Positions 25,679 to 35,429 of a DNA stretch of 64,000 nucleotides are shown one piece after another (position 1 is the stretch's first letter; every line of letters begins with the position of its first letter). The notes below the pieces were generated by a model, which was not told the DNA's origin, ran no database searches, and saw only the letters and a program-made list of their open reading frames with translations. The position numbers were made by a program, and so were the translations under genes. Source of the DNA: JANXSD01 sp038206385 (GTDB taxonomy: Bacteria; Bacteroidota; Bacteroidia; AKYH767-A; OLB10). The stretch covers positions 1 through 64,000 of the forward strand of contig JBBRAW010000006.1 in the NCBI GenBank assembly GCA_038206385.1. Direction: 5' to 3'.

Positions 25679-26854
25679 ATGCCTCAATTCAAAGGAAATA
25701 TTAAAAGCAAACTACCACAAGTTGGTACTACCATATTTGCGATTATGTCGGGCCTAGCAAATGAAGTAGGTGCAATTAATTTAAGTCAGGGATTTCCTGG
25801 TTTTGATGTTGCACCCGAACTTATTAGCTTAGTAAATAAATACATGAAAAGGGGATTGAATCAGTATGCTCCAATGCCTGGTGTCCCCATATTACGTGAA
25901 CGCCTTGCGGAGAAGATGGAAAAAATGTATTCCATTCGCTATAATCCAGAAACAGAAATAACAATAACTGCAGGTGGAACTCAAGCATTATATGCTGCAA
26001 TTGCCGCCTTTATTACTGAAGGTGATGAAGTAATAATTTTCGAACCATGTTACGATAGTTATATTCCTGCAATTGAATTGGCGGGAGGAATTCCAGTACA
26101 TGTACAGCTACAACTACCATTGTATGGTATTGATTGGAATGAAGTAAAAAAATTAATTAATCATCGAACAAAGATGATCATGATTAATACTCCACAAAAT
26201 CCTACTGGTACAATTTTAAGTGCAAGCGACTTACTTCATCTAGAAAAACTTACTAATTCATCTGATATAATTGTTTTAAGTGATGAGGTTTACGAACACA
26301 TTATTTTTGATGGATATGAACATCAAAGTGTAGCAATGTATCCTAAACTCGCCGAACGAAGTTTAATCGTTTATTCGTTTGGCAAAACCTTTCATGCTAC
26401 AGGATGGAAAAGTGGGTATTGTATTGGCCCAGAAAATTTAATGAAAGAATTTAGAAAGGTACATCAGTTTATGGTTTTTTCAGTCAATACTCCTCTACAA
26501 CATGCATTAGCTGAATATCTTCTTGATGAAAATAATTATAACGGATTAAGTAAATTTTATCAAGAGAAAAGAGATTATTTTCAGAGTCTATTAAAAGATT
26601 CAGCCTTTGAAATATTGCCTTGTTATGGTTCCTATTTTCAGCTCTTAGATTATTCCGCAATTACGATAGCTAAAGATACTGAGTTTGCAATAAGTCTTAC
26701 AAAAGAACATGCAGTTGCTTCCATTCCAATTTCTGTTTTTTATAACAAACCAATTGATAATAAACTTTTACGATTCTGCTTTGCAAAAGAAAATGATCAG
26801 CTGGAAAAAGCCGCAGAATATTTATGCAAGATTAAACCTCACAACGAAAAATAA
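25679..26854 (+). CDS. Class I/II PLP aminotransferase (methionine/glutamine transaminase type)
   Basis: The 391-residue enzyme has the fold-type I layout: LSQGFPGFDVAPEL near the N-terminus, the NTPQNPTGT substrate loop, LSDEVYEHI with the PLP-binding Asp, and the catalytic Lys in YSFGKTFHATGWKSGY. The overall pattern matches the YbdL/kynurenine-aminotransferase group that accepts methionine and glutamine with 2-oxo acids. The omega-amidase-like gene starts 2 bases downstream, so the pair probably runs the glutamine-transaminase/omega-amidase route used in methionine salvage. Confidence 0.9.
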   Translation: MPQFKGNIKSKLPQVGTTIFAIMSGLANEVGAINLSQGFPGFDVAPELISLVNKYMKRGLNQYAPMPGVPILRERLAEKMEKMYSIRYNPETEITITAGGTQALYAAIAAFITEGDEVIIFEPCYDSYIPAIELAGGIPVHVQLQLPLYGIDWNEVKKLINHRTKMIMINTPQNPTGTILSASDLLHLEKLTNSSDIIVLSDEVYEHIIFDGYEHQSVAMYPKLAERSLIVYSFGKTFHATGWKSGYCIGPENLMKEFRKVHQFMVFSVNTPLQHALAEYLLDENNYNGLSKFYQEKRDYFQSLLKDSAFEILPCYGSYFQLLDYSAITIAKDTEFAISLTKEHAVASIPISVFYNKPIDNKLLRFCFAKENDQLEKAAEYLCKIKPHNEK

Positions 26855-26856
26855 GT

Positions 26857-27660
26857 ATGGCAAAAGATTTACGAGTTACCCTTTTACAAACATCGATTGT
26901 TTGGGAAGATTCAATTAAAAATATCAAGCACATTAATAAACAATTAAGTACCCTTGTACGAGATAGTACCGATGTAATTGTTTTGCCCGAAATGTTTAAT
27001 ACAGGCTTCACAATGAATGCAGAAAAATTAGCAGAAGAAGAAGGTGGATTAACGATGCAATGGATGAGCGAGGTATCTTCTTCTTTAAATGCTGTTGTGT
27101 GTGGCAGTATAATTATTAAAGAGAAAAATAATTTCTACAATCGCTTTATTTGGATGAATCCAGATGGCAGTTTTCAAAAATATGATAAGCGTCACTTATT
27201 TCGAATGGGTGGAGAAGATAAAATATTTACTGCTGGAAAAGAAAATGTAGTGATAGAATGTAAGGGATGGATGATTTGTCCGCAGGTTTGTTATGATTTA
27301 AGATTCCCTGTTTGGAGTAGAAATAGAATTGAACAAGATGGGAAAAATATTAGTTTTAACTATGACATTTTATTATATGTTGCTAGTTGGCCTAATGTAA
27401 GAAAATTCGCGTGGCAACAATTACTTATTGCGAGAGCAATTGAAAATCAATCATACGTTGTTGGGGTGAATAGAATTGGGAAAGCGCTCAACGTTTTACA
27501 TAATGGTGACTCCGTAATATTAGATCCTCTCGGGCAGAAAATTAGCAAAACCACAACAAAATCATCCATGGAAACTATAACATTATCAATGGAAAATTTG
27601 ACTAATTTCAGAAAACAATTTCCAGTATTTTATGATGCTGATTCTTTTAAAATAGTATAA
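26857..27660 (+). CDS. Nitrilase-superfamily omega-amidase (YafV-like)
   Basis: The 267-residue hydrolase has the nitrilase catalytic triad: Glu in VLPEMFNTGF, Lys in YDKRHLFRMGGE and Cys in ICPQVCYDLRFPVW. The RHLFRMGGE and VCYDLRFPVWSRN blocks are those of YafV/Nit2 omega-amidases, which hydrolyse 2-oxoglutaramate or 2-oxosuccinamate. It directly follows the transaminase gene, which would make these oxo-amides, so a two-step pathway is strongly suggested. It converges with the peptidase gene 11 bases away and no terminator is visible. Confidence 0.9.
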   Translation: MAKDLRVTLLQTSIVWEDSIKNIKHINKQLSTLVRDSTDVIVLPEMFNTGFTMNAEKLAEEEGGLTMQWMSEVSSSLNAVVCGSIIIKEKNNFYNRFIWMNPDGSFQKYDKRHLFRMGGEDKIFTAGKENVVIECKGWMICPQVCYDLRFPVWSRNRIEQDGKNISFNYDILLYVASWPNVRKFAWQQLLIARAIENQSYVVGVNRIGKALNVLHNGDSVILDPLGQKISKTTTKSSMETITLSMENLTNFRKQFPVFYDADSFKIV

Positions 27661-27671
27661 ATTCAAATTAT

Positions 27672-29039
27672 TTATTTCAAACCGTATTGTGAAATCATCC
27701 AAACCAATGCGGTCATACTTGCAGCACCTAATTCTAATTCGCGATGATTTACTTTATCAAAAGTGTCAGTAGCTGCATGGTGATAATCGAAATAGCGTTG
27801 TGGATCTGGTTTAAATCCCATTAATAAAACACCTTGATCAGCAAGCGGATTTATATCGGCACCACCATAGCCAACTTCCCATTCGTGTAAACCATAAGGG
27901 ACAAATAATTCTTTCCACTGCATTACCTTTTTCACTTGAAGCGAATCTCCTTTGAAATCAAATCCTCGAGGAGTAAATCCACCTTCATCACTTTCAAGTG
28001 CTGCGATAGGATGCTCGTGATTTAACTTTGATTGCTCTGCATATTTCTTACCACCCTTTAAACCATTTTCTTCATTCATAAATGCAACACAACGAATCGT
28101 ACGTTTTGGTTGTAGATGTAATGCTTTGATTAAATTTAAAACTTCCATTGATTGAACAACGCCCGTTCCGTCATCTGTTGCACCTTGTGCGAGATCCCAT
28201 GAATCGAGATGACCACCAACAATAATTATTTCATCAGGAAATTCTGTTCCTTTAATTTCTCCAATAACATTATATGATGGAACATCTTCGAGAGTAGTAC
28301 AAGATTGACGCAAATAAAAATTTAATTTAGAATCATTTTTAAGCGCCTCACTCAATTTGTTCGCACCGAAAGTACTAATCGCACAAGTAGGTATTTTAGG
28401 AAGTGAATCTACATATCCCATTGCCCCTGTATGCGGATAATCATCAACTGAAACATTCATGGAACGAACAACTACTGCGACTGCTCCTAACACTGCGGCT
28501 TTACTTGAAGTCGAATAACGATATTTAGCAGCTTCACCATACGCTTCGAAAGGATTAATAAATTTAGGATTCATCAGGTGATTTATAAAAACAATCTTTC
28601 CCGAGATAATTTCTTTACCCAACTTCGTCATTTCTTCCCAATCATGCACTTCAATAACTTTAGCAGTTATGCCATTATTTCCAGTGCCAACACTTCCGCC
28701 TAACGCGCATACTTTTAAGATTTCTTTTTTACTATTACTTATAAACCACGCTTCTTCTTTATCCCCTCTTACCCAATGCGGCACCATTACATCTTGTTTG
28801 TAGGCATGATCAATTTCAAGTTTATCTAACTCGCTTTTAACATAATCAACAGCTTTATTTGCATTTGCAGATCCCGTTAATCGAGGGCCTATATCATTGC
28901 AAATATGATCTAGCCAAGAGTATGCTTTACCATTTGCTAAAGCTTCTTCAAAAATTCCACGAATTACTAGTGAGTCGTTATTTTGAGCTGATAAAAAAAA
29001 TGGAATTAAAAAAAAGTATAAAGTTAGTTGACGTTTCAT
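27672..29039 (-). CDS. Secreted M28-family metallopeptidase
   Basis: The 455-residue protein has a signal peptide (RQLTLYFFLIPFFLSAQ), a protease-associated segment and a C-terminal M28 zinc-peptidase domain. Candidate zinc ligands are visible in VGGHLDSWD, GATDDGTG, NEENG (catalytic and metal Glu), ESDEGG and DYHHAATDT. It should act as an aminopeptidase or carboxypeptidase in the periplasm or outside the cell. A near-perfect housekeeping promoter lies 18 bases upstream, so it is probably monocistronic and constitutively expressed. Confidence 0.93.
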   Translation of the reverse strand: MKRQLTLYFFLIPFFLSAQNNDSLVIRGIFEEALANGKAYSWLDHICNDIGPRLTGSANANKAVDYVKSELDKLEIDHAYKQDVMVPHWVRGDKEEAWFISNSKKEILKVCALGGSVGTGNNGITAKVIEVHDWEEMTKLGKEIISGKIVFINHLMNPKFINPFEAYGEAAKYRYSTSSKAAVLGAVAVVVRSMNVSVDDYPHTGAMGYVDSLPKIPTCAISTFGANKLSEALKNDSKLNFYLRQSCTTLEDVPSYNVIGEIKGTEFPDEIIIVGGHLDSWDLAQGATDDGTGVVQSMEVLNLIKALHLQPKRTIRCVAFMNEENGLKGGKKYAEQSKLNHEHPIAALESDEGGFTPRGFDFKGDSLQVKKVMQWKELFVPYGLHEWEVGYGGADINPLADQGVLLMGFKPDPQRYFDYHHAATDTFDKVNHRELELGAASMTALVWMISQYGLK

Positions 29040-29056
29040 TTATTGCGATTATAGAT

Positions 29057-29087
29057 CAAATGTAGTATAACATTAATAATTACCAAA
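29057..29087 (-). promoter_or_regulatory. Consensus Bacteroidota promoter for the M28 peptidase gene
   Basis: The minus strand reads TTTG-N19-TACATTTG, a full match to the Bacteroidota sigma-A consensus in both boxes and spacing. The start point would be near 29051, leaving a 10-15 base leader. Confidence 0.75.
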
Positions 29088-29157
29088 GTAATTGCAAAAT
29101 TTACATCATAATATATTAAATCATTAGTAAAAACAGTACTAATTCCTTTAAAAAAAA

Positions 29158-30246
29158 TTAAGTTGTTCGAACAGATTTTTGATTAATTCTTCCTCCCAAT
29201 TTACCATAAATAAATGCCAATTTCGTCATGACCAAAGTGTTAATCGTTATCATACCAAGACAAATACTCATCAATAAAAATAAATTGATATTCATATTTC
29301 TGAATAAGATAGCGAATGAAATTATCATTAAATTAATTGCAACTATAATTGTTGTTGTCACTCTTTGTCCAAAACCTTGTGCTACTATCATGTGATGTAC
29401 GTGATTTCTGTCTGCTTGCAGAGGAGAATTTCCTGTTAAGATGCGAATAACACATACGCGAATTACATCATATAAAGGAACAAATAATACTGCTGCAATA
29501 AGTGCTGGACTTACAAAATTCGCTTTTACATTGGGAATTTCTTTTATATCCAAAAGGTTAATCGCCAAAGTAGAAAGAAAAAACCCAATAATCAAAGACC
29601 CTGTATCACCCATGAATATTTTAGCAGGATGAAAATTGAATTTTAAAAACCCTATAAGTGCTCCTGACATACAAAATGAAAGGATAGCATAATCAATATA
29701 TTTAAATTGATAAAATAATCCTCCAAAAATCAATGATGACATTAACCCTAAACTTCCTGCTAATCCATCAATACCATCAACAAGATTATATGCATTTGTA
29801 ATACTAACTATAAATAAAATTGTTATAGTATATTGTAACCAAATTGGTATTTCATAGATTCCTAATATTCCATACAAATTATTAATTCTTATTCCACCAT
29901 AAGCAACAACAGCAGATGCAATAATTTGCAATACCAATTTTTTCTTTGCATTCATATCTAATAAATCATCAAAGAACCCAGTGAAAAAAAGTATTAATGA
30001 TGCAGCAATTAGAAATTGAATAGTGTGCTCTGAAATCTGTTGACCTAAAAATAAATATGAAATTAAAATTCCAGCAAATATTGCTAGTCCTCCCATTGTA
30101 GGAATACTTTCTTTATGAACTTTTCGTTCATCAGTCTTTTCAAATAAATTCCATTTTTTACATACTTTAATCCATGAAGGAATTATAGTAAGAGTGATGG
30201 CAAAGGAAAATAAACTTGGTAAAATTATGGCTAATACAAAATTCAT
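29158..30246 (-). CDS. Undecaprenyl-phosphate sugar-1-phosphate transferase (WecA/MraY family)
   Basis: The 362-residue membrane enzyme has about eleven helices and the family's catalytic motifs: FDDLLDM (Asp-Asp), NLVDGIDGLAGSLG, FMGDTGSLIIGFF and the C-terminal His loop NHVHHMIVAQG. It transfers a HexNAc-1-phosphate to undecaprenyl phosphate at the inner face of the cytoplasmic membrane and so begins a surface glycan. It is the last gene of an overlapping block and starts 3 bases after the PorP-OmpA fusion gene, so glycan initiation and a T9SS surface protein appear co-transcribed. Confidence 0.92.
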   Translation of the reverse strand: MNFVLAIILPSLFSFAITLTIIPSWIKVCKKWNLFEKTDERKVHKESIPTMGGLAIFAGILISYLFLGQQISEHTIQFLIAASLILFFTGFFDDLLDMNAKKKLVLQIIASAVVAYGGIRINNLYGILGIYEIPIWLQYTITILFIVSITNAYNLVDGIDGLAGSLGLMSSLIFGGLFYQFKYIDYAILSFCMSGALIGFLKFNFHPAKIFMGDTGSLIIGFFLSTLAINLLDIKEIPNVKANFVSPALIAAVLFVPLYDVIRVCVIRILTGNSPLQADRNHVHHMIVAQGFGQRVTTTIIVAINLMIISFAILFRNMNINLFLLMSICLGMITINTLVMTKLAFIYGKLGGRINQKSVRTT

Positions 30247-30249
30247 AGT

Positions 30250-32487
30250 TTAAGGTTTATTAATTTTTACTACATGGATTTCCACTCGACGATTATGTGA
30301 CCGTCCTGCTTCAGCATTATTATTTGCTATTGGCATTGTCTCACCATAAGCAACAGTTACAATTCGATTTTCTGCTAATCCTTTCTTTATAAATATTGCT
30401 TTTACCTGATTCGCTCTTGCTTGTGAAAGGTTCATATTAAATGCAGCATCTCCTTCACCATCTGTATGACCTGTAATAACAAGTGTATAATTTGCATTAT
30501 CATAAATACTATCTAACGCAGGTTCAATTACATCTAGTTTATAAATTCCTTTTACATCAATACTATTCGAAGCAAATTCTATGTTTTTTGATTCAACAAA
30601 TACTGTAGAAGTTAATTCAGTTTCAGGACAACCTTTTCCTCCTATTTTTCCAGCTGCAAATGGACATGGATCAATTGCATCAATAATACCATCGCCATCC
30701 GTATCTGGACAACCATGCGTTTGTATTGACCCCTTAATATATGGACACTCATCAACATCATCTAACACTCCATCATTATCACTATCCAAAATTATCACTG
30801 GTACTTCAACGATAATTGGAAGTGGAATAATTATAGGAATAATTGTTCGTACAGGTTCAGCGTTAATTGATGTTGTTTGAAAAACAGATTTACTCGAGTC
30901 TTTCGATTTAATTTTTTCGATTTTTACTGGACATCCTTTTAACTTTTCTAAGCCTGCAACATTCTGACAAGCATCTACCTTATCTTGAATTCCATCATGA
31001 TCACTATCAGAAATTACTTCTGGTTCATTAATAACAACTGGTTTTGAAATTAATATTGGAATAATTGATTTCTTTAATTTAACAAATTCATTCTTTGTTT
31101 GATTAATAATCGCACTAGGTTTTTTAGGTGTAATATTTTCAATTTTTGTTGGACAACCATTTAACGAAGCAATACCAACCACATTTGGACAATCATCATT
31201 CTTATCAGGAATACCATCTTTGTCGGTATCAAGAATTAATTTAGGAATAGTGATTGACGTTGCAATAGGATTAACAACATTATTTGATGTTGGCTTTATT
31301 TCGGGTTTAATATCTGCCTTAACAATTTGCTTAGAGACACTATTAGGGTTTAATTTCTTTACAATAATTTTCTTTACAGGACATCCATTTGATGATCCTA
31401 AACCTGGGATGTTTGGACATTTATCTTTTTTATCTTCGATTCCATCTTTATCACGATCAAGAATTTTTTTACCATCAATAAGCTTCGATGATAACTTACT
31501 ATCCTTCTCCTCTTTTTCTTTTTTAGATTTTGGTGTGGCTTTAATTTTAGCCTTTGGAATATACGTTAATGTAACTTCAAAAGCTCCCTGTCCACCTGTT
31601 AGTCCCGAAATATTTACATCATAACTAGCGCCCAACATATAACTATTCCATTGGTAACCGACATAAGCAGAAACAGCATCTTTTTTGCGATGAAAAACAC
31701 CAGCTTCAAAATGATTTCTATCTTGTAAAGGAACTTTAGCAATAATTCCATACATCAATTCTTTTGAGAACTGCTGTTGTTGATACATAAACATTGGAAT
31801 TAAATCGAGCTGTTCATTAACATGAATTCCAACGCCACCTTGCATCACAATTTTTCTAGGAATAATATTCGTTGTTTCAATAAATGTTTCTTTAGATTGA
31901 TTTATATGTTGAAATGACATTCCAAAATATGGATGATAACTGTTTTCCTTTTTTTGACCGTACGTCCATAAAAACCCTAATCCAAAATCAGGTCGTATTA
32001 ACTTTGTATATGAAAAAGTTTCGTTTGTTGCGTTAGATGAATTATATCCTTGATCAGGATTATATTGATCATCAAATGTCATTTTAGAAGGGTCAAAACT
32101 TTTTTGTATTAATCCCAATTGCACTCCACCAGCAATTTGATGATTTCCTAAATTAGCACGATAAGACAACGTACCATTGATGTAAAGTTGACGAAACCCT
32201 GCATCACCAGATGTATTATTTATTAAAGTAGCACCTAAGCCAATTTTGCTTACTTGCTTATCAAAAAATACTGATTGCGTTACAAAAGGACTTGTTACAC
32301 TTGCCCACTGATTACGATAAAGCATTGTTAACCGAATATGTTCAACATTCTGACCAGCAGCTGCAGGATTATAATAGGTAGGTATGCGATGAAATTGTGT
32401 GAAATGAGGATCTTGAGCACATACCGATGTTACAAGCATTAAAAATGCAAGTGAAAATTTTAAGATATGTTTAAAATATTGTTTCAT
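30250..32487 (-). CDS. PorP/SprF-family protein fused through TSP3 repeats to an OmpA domain
   Basis: This 745-residue outer-membrane protein starts with a signal peptide ending SVCAQ. A PorP/SprF beta-barrel domain follows at about 24-310 (QDPHFTQFHRIPTYYNPAAA is diagnostic). Five thrombospondin type-3 calcium-binding units lie at about 344-371, 419-448, 493-523, 567-594 and 594-622 (DRDKDGIEDKKDKCPNIPG type). The end is an OmpA peptidoglycan-binding domain at 630-742 (VITGHTDGEGD, LSQARANQV, SHNRRVEI). PorP/SprF and OmpA-type proteins are usually separate genes in T9SS loci. The start codon overlaps the stop of the upstream type-B adhesin gene by 4 bases, matching the known pairing of PorP homologues with type-B substrates. 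Confidence 0.92.
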   Translation of the reverse strand: MKQYFKHILKFSLAFLMLVTSVCAQDPHFTQFHRIPTYYNPAAAGQNVEHIRLTMLYRNQWASVTSPFVTQSVFFDKQVSKIGLGATLINNTSGDAGFRQLYINGTLSYRANLGNHQIAGGVQLGLIQKSFDPSKMTFDDQYNPDQGYNSSNATNETFSYTKLIRPDFGLGFLWTYGQKKENSYHPYFGMSFQHINQSKETFIETTNIIPRKIVMQGGVGIHVNEQLDLIPMFMYQQQQFSKELMYGIIAKVPLQDRNHFEAGVFHRKKDAVSAYVGYQWNSYMLGASYDVNISGLTGGQGAFEVTLTYIPKAKIKATPKSKKEKEEKDSKLSSKLIDGKKILDRDKDGIEDKKDKCPNIPGLGSSNGCPVKKIIVKKLNPNSVSKQIVKADIKPEIKPTSNNVVNPIATSITIPKLILDTDKDGIPDKNDDCPNVVGIASLNGCPTKIENITPKKPSAIINQTKNEFVKLKKSIIPILISKPVVINEPEVISDSDHDGIQDKVDACQNVAGLEKLKGCPVKIEKIKSKDSSKSVFQTTSINAEPVRTIIPIIIPLPIIVEVPVIILDSDNDGVLDDVDECPYIKGSIQTHGCPDTDGDGIIDAIDPCPFAAGKIGGKGCPETELTSTVFVESKNIEFASNSIDVKGIYKLDVIEPALDSIYDNANYTLVITGHTDGEGDAAFNMNLSQARANQVKAIFIKKGLAENRIVTVAYGETMPIANNNAEAGRSHNRRVEIHVVKINKP

Positions 32488-35429
32488 TTAATTACCGTAA
32501 CTGATCCTCTTAATTCTTCCGAAATATTTGCATTATCTATTATTTGAATATGGTAAACGTACGTTCCATTTTGAACATTTTCTCCATTTACTTTGCCATC
32601 CCAATCTGGTCGAGATGCATCGGTTTGATAAATTAAAGTACCCCATTGATCATAAATTTTCATTTGTTGAAATGTGAACTGGTCTCCTCGTACACGAAAA
32701 ATGTCATTCTTACCATCTCCATTAGGAGTAAATGTTGTTGGAATAAATAATGAATTATTATTATGAATAGAAATAGTTCGCGCAAGGCTATCTCTACAAC
32801 CATTATAATTTTCTGCGATTAAAATAACTTTATAATTTCCTATGCTTGAATACGTATATGTAGGATTAATAGCAGTACTACTATTTCCTGCAATTGTTGT
32901 GTCTCCAAAAATCCAAGTATAAACATTCGCATTTATCGTTGCATTTGTAAATGATGTAGGAAATTGTCCGACGAGAGGAGAAATAACTTGAGAGAAATCT
33001 GAAATAGGAGTAGGTAACGCAGTGATAGTAACTGTTGCTCTCTGTGTGGATGTGCAACCATTACTTCCAATCGATTCAATAAAATATGTTTTAGTAGTTG
33101 TTATAGGCTGCGTTTGAAAATTATCAGAAACAAGTATCGATGTTCCTCCAGTTGCTGTTGAATACCAAGAATAATTTATTCCTATTTGATGTCTTAATTG
33201 CAAATCAACAACTGATCCTACACAGACTGATGAATCAGAAATAGATACTATTGGTGGTGAAGGCAAAACATTAACGAGTACTGAATCAGAATAAACCGTT
33301 CCATTATTTTGTGCGATTCCAACTTTATAATATCCACTATCGATAGCCACAAACTGTTGCCCCGTTGCTCCATTAATTGCTAACCCATTATAAAACCATT
33401 GATTCCCTGTTGGGAAGATGGATGATAAAACAACATTATTCCCCTCACAAAAACTTGTTAGTCCATTTGCTGAGATTATCGAACTGGATGTTATCACTAT
33501 AACTTGAACAACATTCGACTTCGTAACGCAACCGTTGCTACTTGTTGCATTCACAAAATAATTTCCACTACTTTTTATATAAATTGCATTTCCATTTAGT
33601 GAATTTGACCATAGGTAATTATTGCCTCCTGAAGCGGTTAATAAAACAGAATCACTCTGTATAATTGTTACGATACCTGCTGGATTTATATTTGGAATTG
33701 TAATAATGTAGTTATTGATTGTAGTTGGAGTAGAAACTGCAGAACATCCAAATGAATTTGTTACTGTTACCGAATAAACACCTGCAGGAATTGTTATGCT
33801 TTGCGATGTTGATCCATTCGACCATTTCCATGAAGTGCCTAAAGATGCAGTTAACATTATCGAATCATTCGGACAAACAGAATTTGATGTTGTTGAAATT
33901 GTTGCAGCTGGTTTTGTTTGAAGAGTAATTATTATTGAACTTGATTGACCTTTACATCCATTCGAATTTGTTACAGTAACAGAATATGTTCCTGCAGATG
34001 AAACATAAATATTTGAAGTAGTATTTCCATTAGACCAAGCATAAGAGTTTCCTGTTTGTGTAGATAATTTTACAGAATCTCCTTGACAAATAGTAGTTCC
34101 ATTGCTGGAAGTTAGAGTTGGAATAAATGTTGGCAAAACAGTTATAGAAATAATATTAGAACTTGCCGTTGCTCCATTAGAATCAAATGCAGTACATATT
34201 AAATTATGAGTTCCTGATGGTAACGGTGCAATTGAAATTATTCCATTAATCGAACTGCCGAGTATGGATGATCCTTCCTTGATTGTATAATTTGTTAAGT
34301 TGTTTGGAGATGCATTCAAATGAACACTATCTCCAGCACAAACTGTTGCACTTACATTAGCAGTCAATACAATTGAAATTAATGATTGCGAAGTGATTTT
34401 TCTAATTAAATGATTATTGCAATCTGCAACATATAAACACCTATCAAATCTATTGTAGGTTATTCCTGCTGCGTTATTAAATCGTGCTGCTGCACCAACT
34501 CCATCTACTGCACCGCTCAATAGTGGAGTTCCAACATAGGTAGAGACTACACCATTATTTGCAATCTTTCTAACAGTGAAATTAAATCCATCTAAAACAT
34601 AAATATTATTCATGCCATCCACAGCAATGTCCCACGGATAATTAAATTGTGATGTTAATGCAGTGCCATTAATACTTCCTATAATTCCTTGACCAGCAAA
34701 AGTGCTAACCATTCCAGCTGGTGTTATTTTTCGAATTATATTATTCCATTCATCTCCAACAATAATGTTTCCATTATTATCTAATTCAATTCCGTAAGGA
34801 TGATTAAACGTTGCTGCTAATCCTAATCCATCAAGTGCACCTGCAATATAAATTGTTCCTGCAAAAGTTGTTACTTGACCATTAAATATTTTTCTAATTA
34901 CATGTGTATTATAATCTGCTACATAAATAATACTACCATCCTCTGTTACTGTTATCCCACTTGAAAATCCAAATTTAGCAACGTTATTTGCGCCATTAGT
35001 TGTTCCAAATATTCCAGTACCTGCGATAGTTGTTACATTTCCTGTTGCATCAATTTTTCTGATTTTATAATTCTTAGTATCGGCAACAAATATATTTCCT
35101 AGTGTATCGCATGTAATTCCCCAAGGCTCATTAAACGTAGCTACATTACCAGCCCCATCCGTACTTCCTACCGCACCTGTTCCTGCCAATGTTGATACAA
35201 TACCAGAAGTTGTTATTTTACGAATAAGATTATTGTAACGATCAGTGATATAAATATTTCCTGATTTATCTGATGTGATTCCATGTGGATTATTAAATCT
35301 TACAAGATTACCAATACCATTTGTTGTTCCTACAACTCCTGCACTTCCAGCAATAGTAGTAACTACTTGAGCATTCATTTCTGAAATCTCTAGCAGAATA
35401 AATAATGTTATTAGTAACAGTTTTCTCAT
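32484..35429 (-). CDS. NHL-repeat adhesin with Ig-like/PKD domains and T9SS type-B (CHU_C) sorting domain
   Basis: The 981-residue secreted protein has a signal peptide ending EMNAQ. About six NHL beta-propeller blades fill residues about 25-350 (repeats like FNNPHGITSDKSGNIYITD and LIRKIT). Several Ig-like modules follow (CAGDSVHLNA, CQGDSVKLST, CEGNNVVLSS), then a PKD domain (WIFGDTTIAGNSSTA). The end is the gliding-motility-associated C-terminal domain (FTPNGDGKNDIFRV ... QMKIYDQWGTLIYQ), the type-B T9SS signal. It should be exported and bound at the surface with the PorP-like partner encoded just downstream. Its start overlaps the preceding glycosyltransferase gene by 4 bases. Confidence 0.9.
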   Translation of the reverse strand: MRKLLLITLFILLEISEMNAQVVTTIAGSAGVVGTTNGIGNLVRFNNPHGITSDKSGNIYITDRYNNLIRKITTSGIVSTLAGTGAVGSTDGAGNVATFNEPWGITCDTLGNIFVADTKNYKIRKIDATGNVTTIAGTGIFGTTNGANNVAKFGFSSGITVTEDGSIIYVADYNTHVIRKIFNGQVTTFAGTIYIAGALDGLGLAATFNHPYGIELDNNGNIIVGDEWNNIIRKITPAGMVSTFAGQGIIGSINGTALTSQFNYPWDIAVDGMNNIYVLDGFNFTVRKIANNGVVSTYVGTPLLSGAVDGVGAAARFNNAAGITYNRFDRCLYVADCNNHLIRKITSQSLISIVLTANVSATVCAGDSVHLNASPNNLTNYTIKEGSSILGSSINGIISIAPLPSGTHNLICTAFDSNGATASSNIISITVLPTFIPTLTSSNGTTICQGDSVKLSTQTGNSYAWSNGNTTSNIYVSSAGTYSVTVTNSNGCKGQSSSIIITLQTKPAATISTTSNSVCPNDSIMLTASLGTSWKWSNGSTSQSITIPAGVYSVTVTNSFGCSAVSTPTTINNYIITIPNINPAGIVTIIQSDSVLLTASGGNNYLWSNSLNGNAIYIKSSGNYFVNATSSNGCVTKSNVVQVIVITSSSIISANGLTSFCEGNNVVLSSIFPTGNQWFYNGLAINGATGQQFVAIDSGYYKVGIAQNNGTVYSDSVLVNVLPSPPIVSISDSSVCVGSVVDLQLRHQIGINYSWYSTATGGTSILVSDNFQTQPITTTKTYFIESIGSNGCTSTQRATVTITALPTPISDFSQVISPLVGQFPTSFTNATINANVYTWIFGDTTIAGNSSTAINPTYTYSSIGNYKVILIAENYNGCRDSLARTISIHNNNSLFIPTTFTPNGDGKNDIFRVRGDQFTFQQMKIYDQWGTLIYQTDASRPDWDGKVNGENVQNGTYVYHIQIIDNANISEELRGSVTVIK

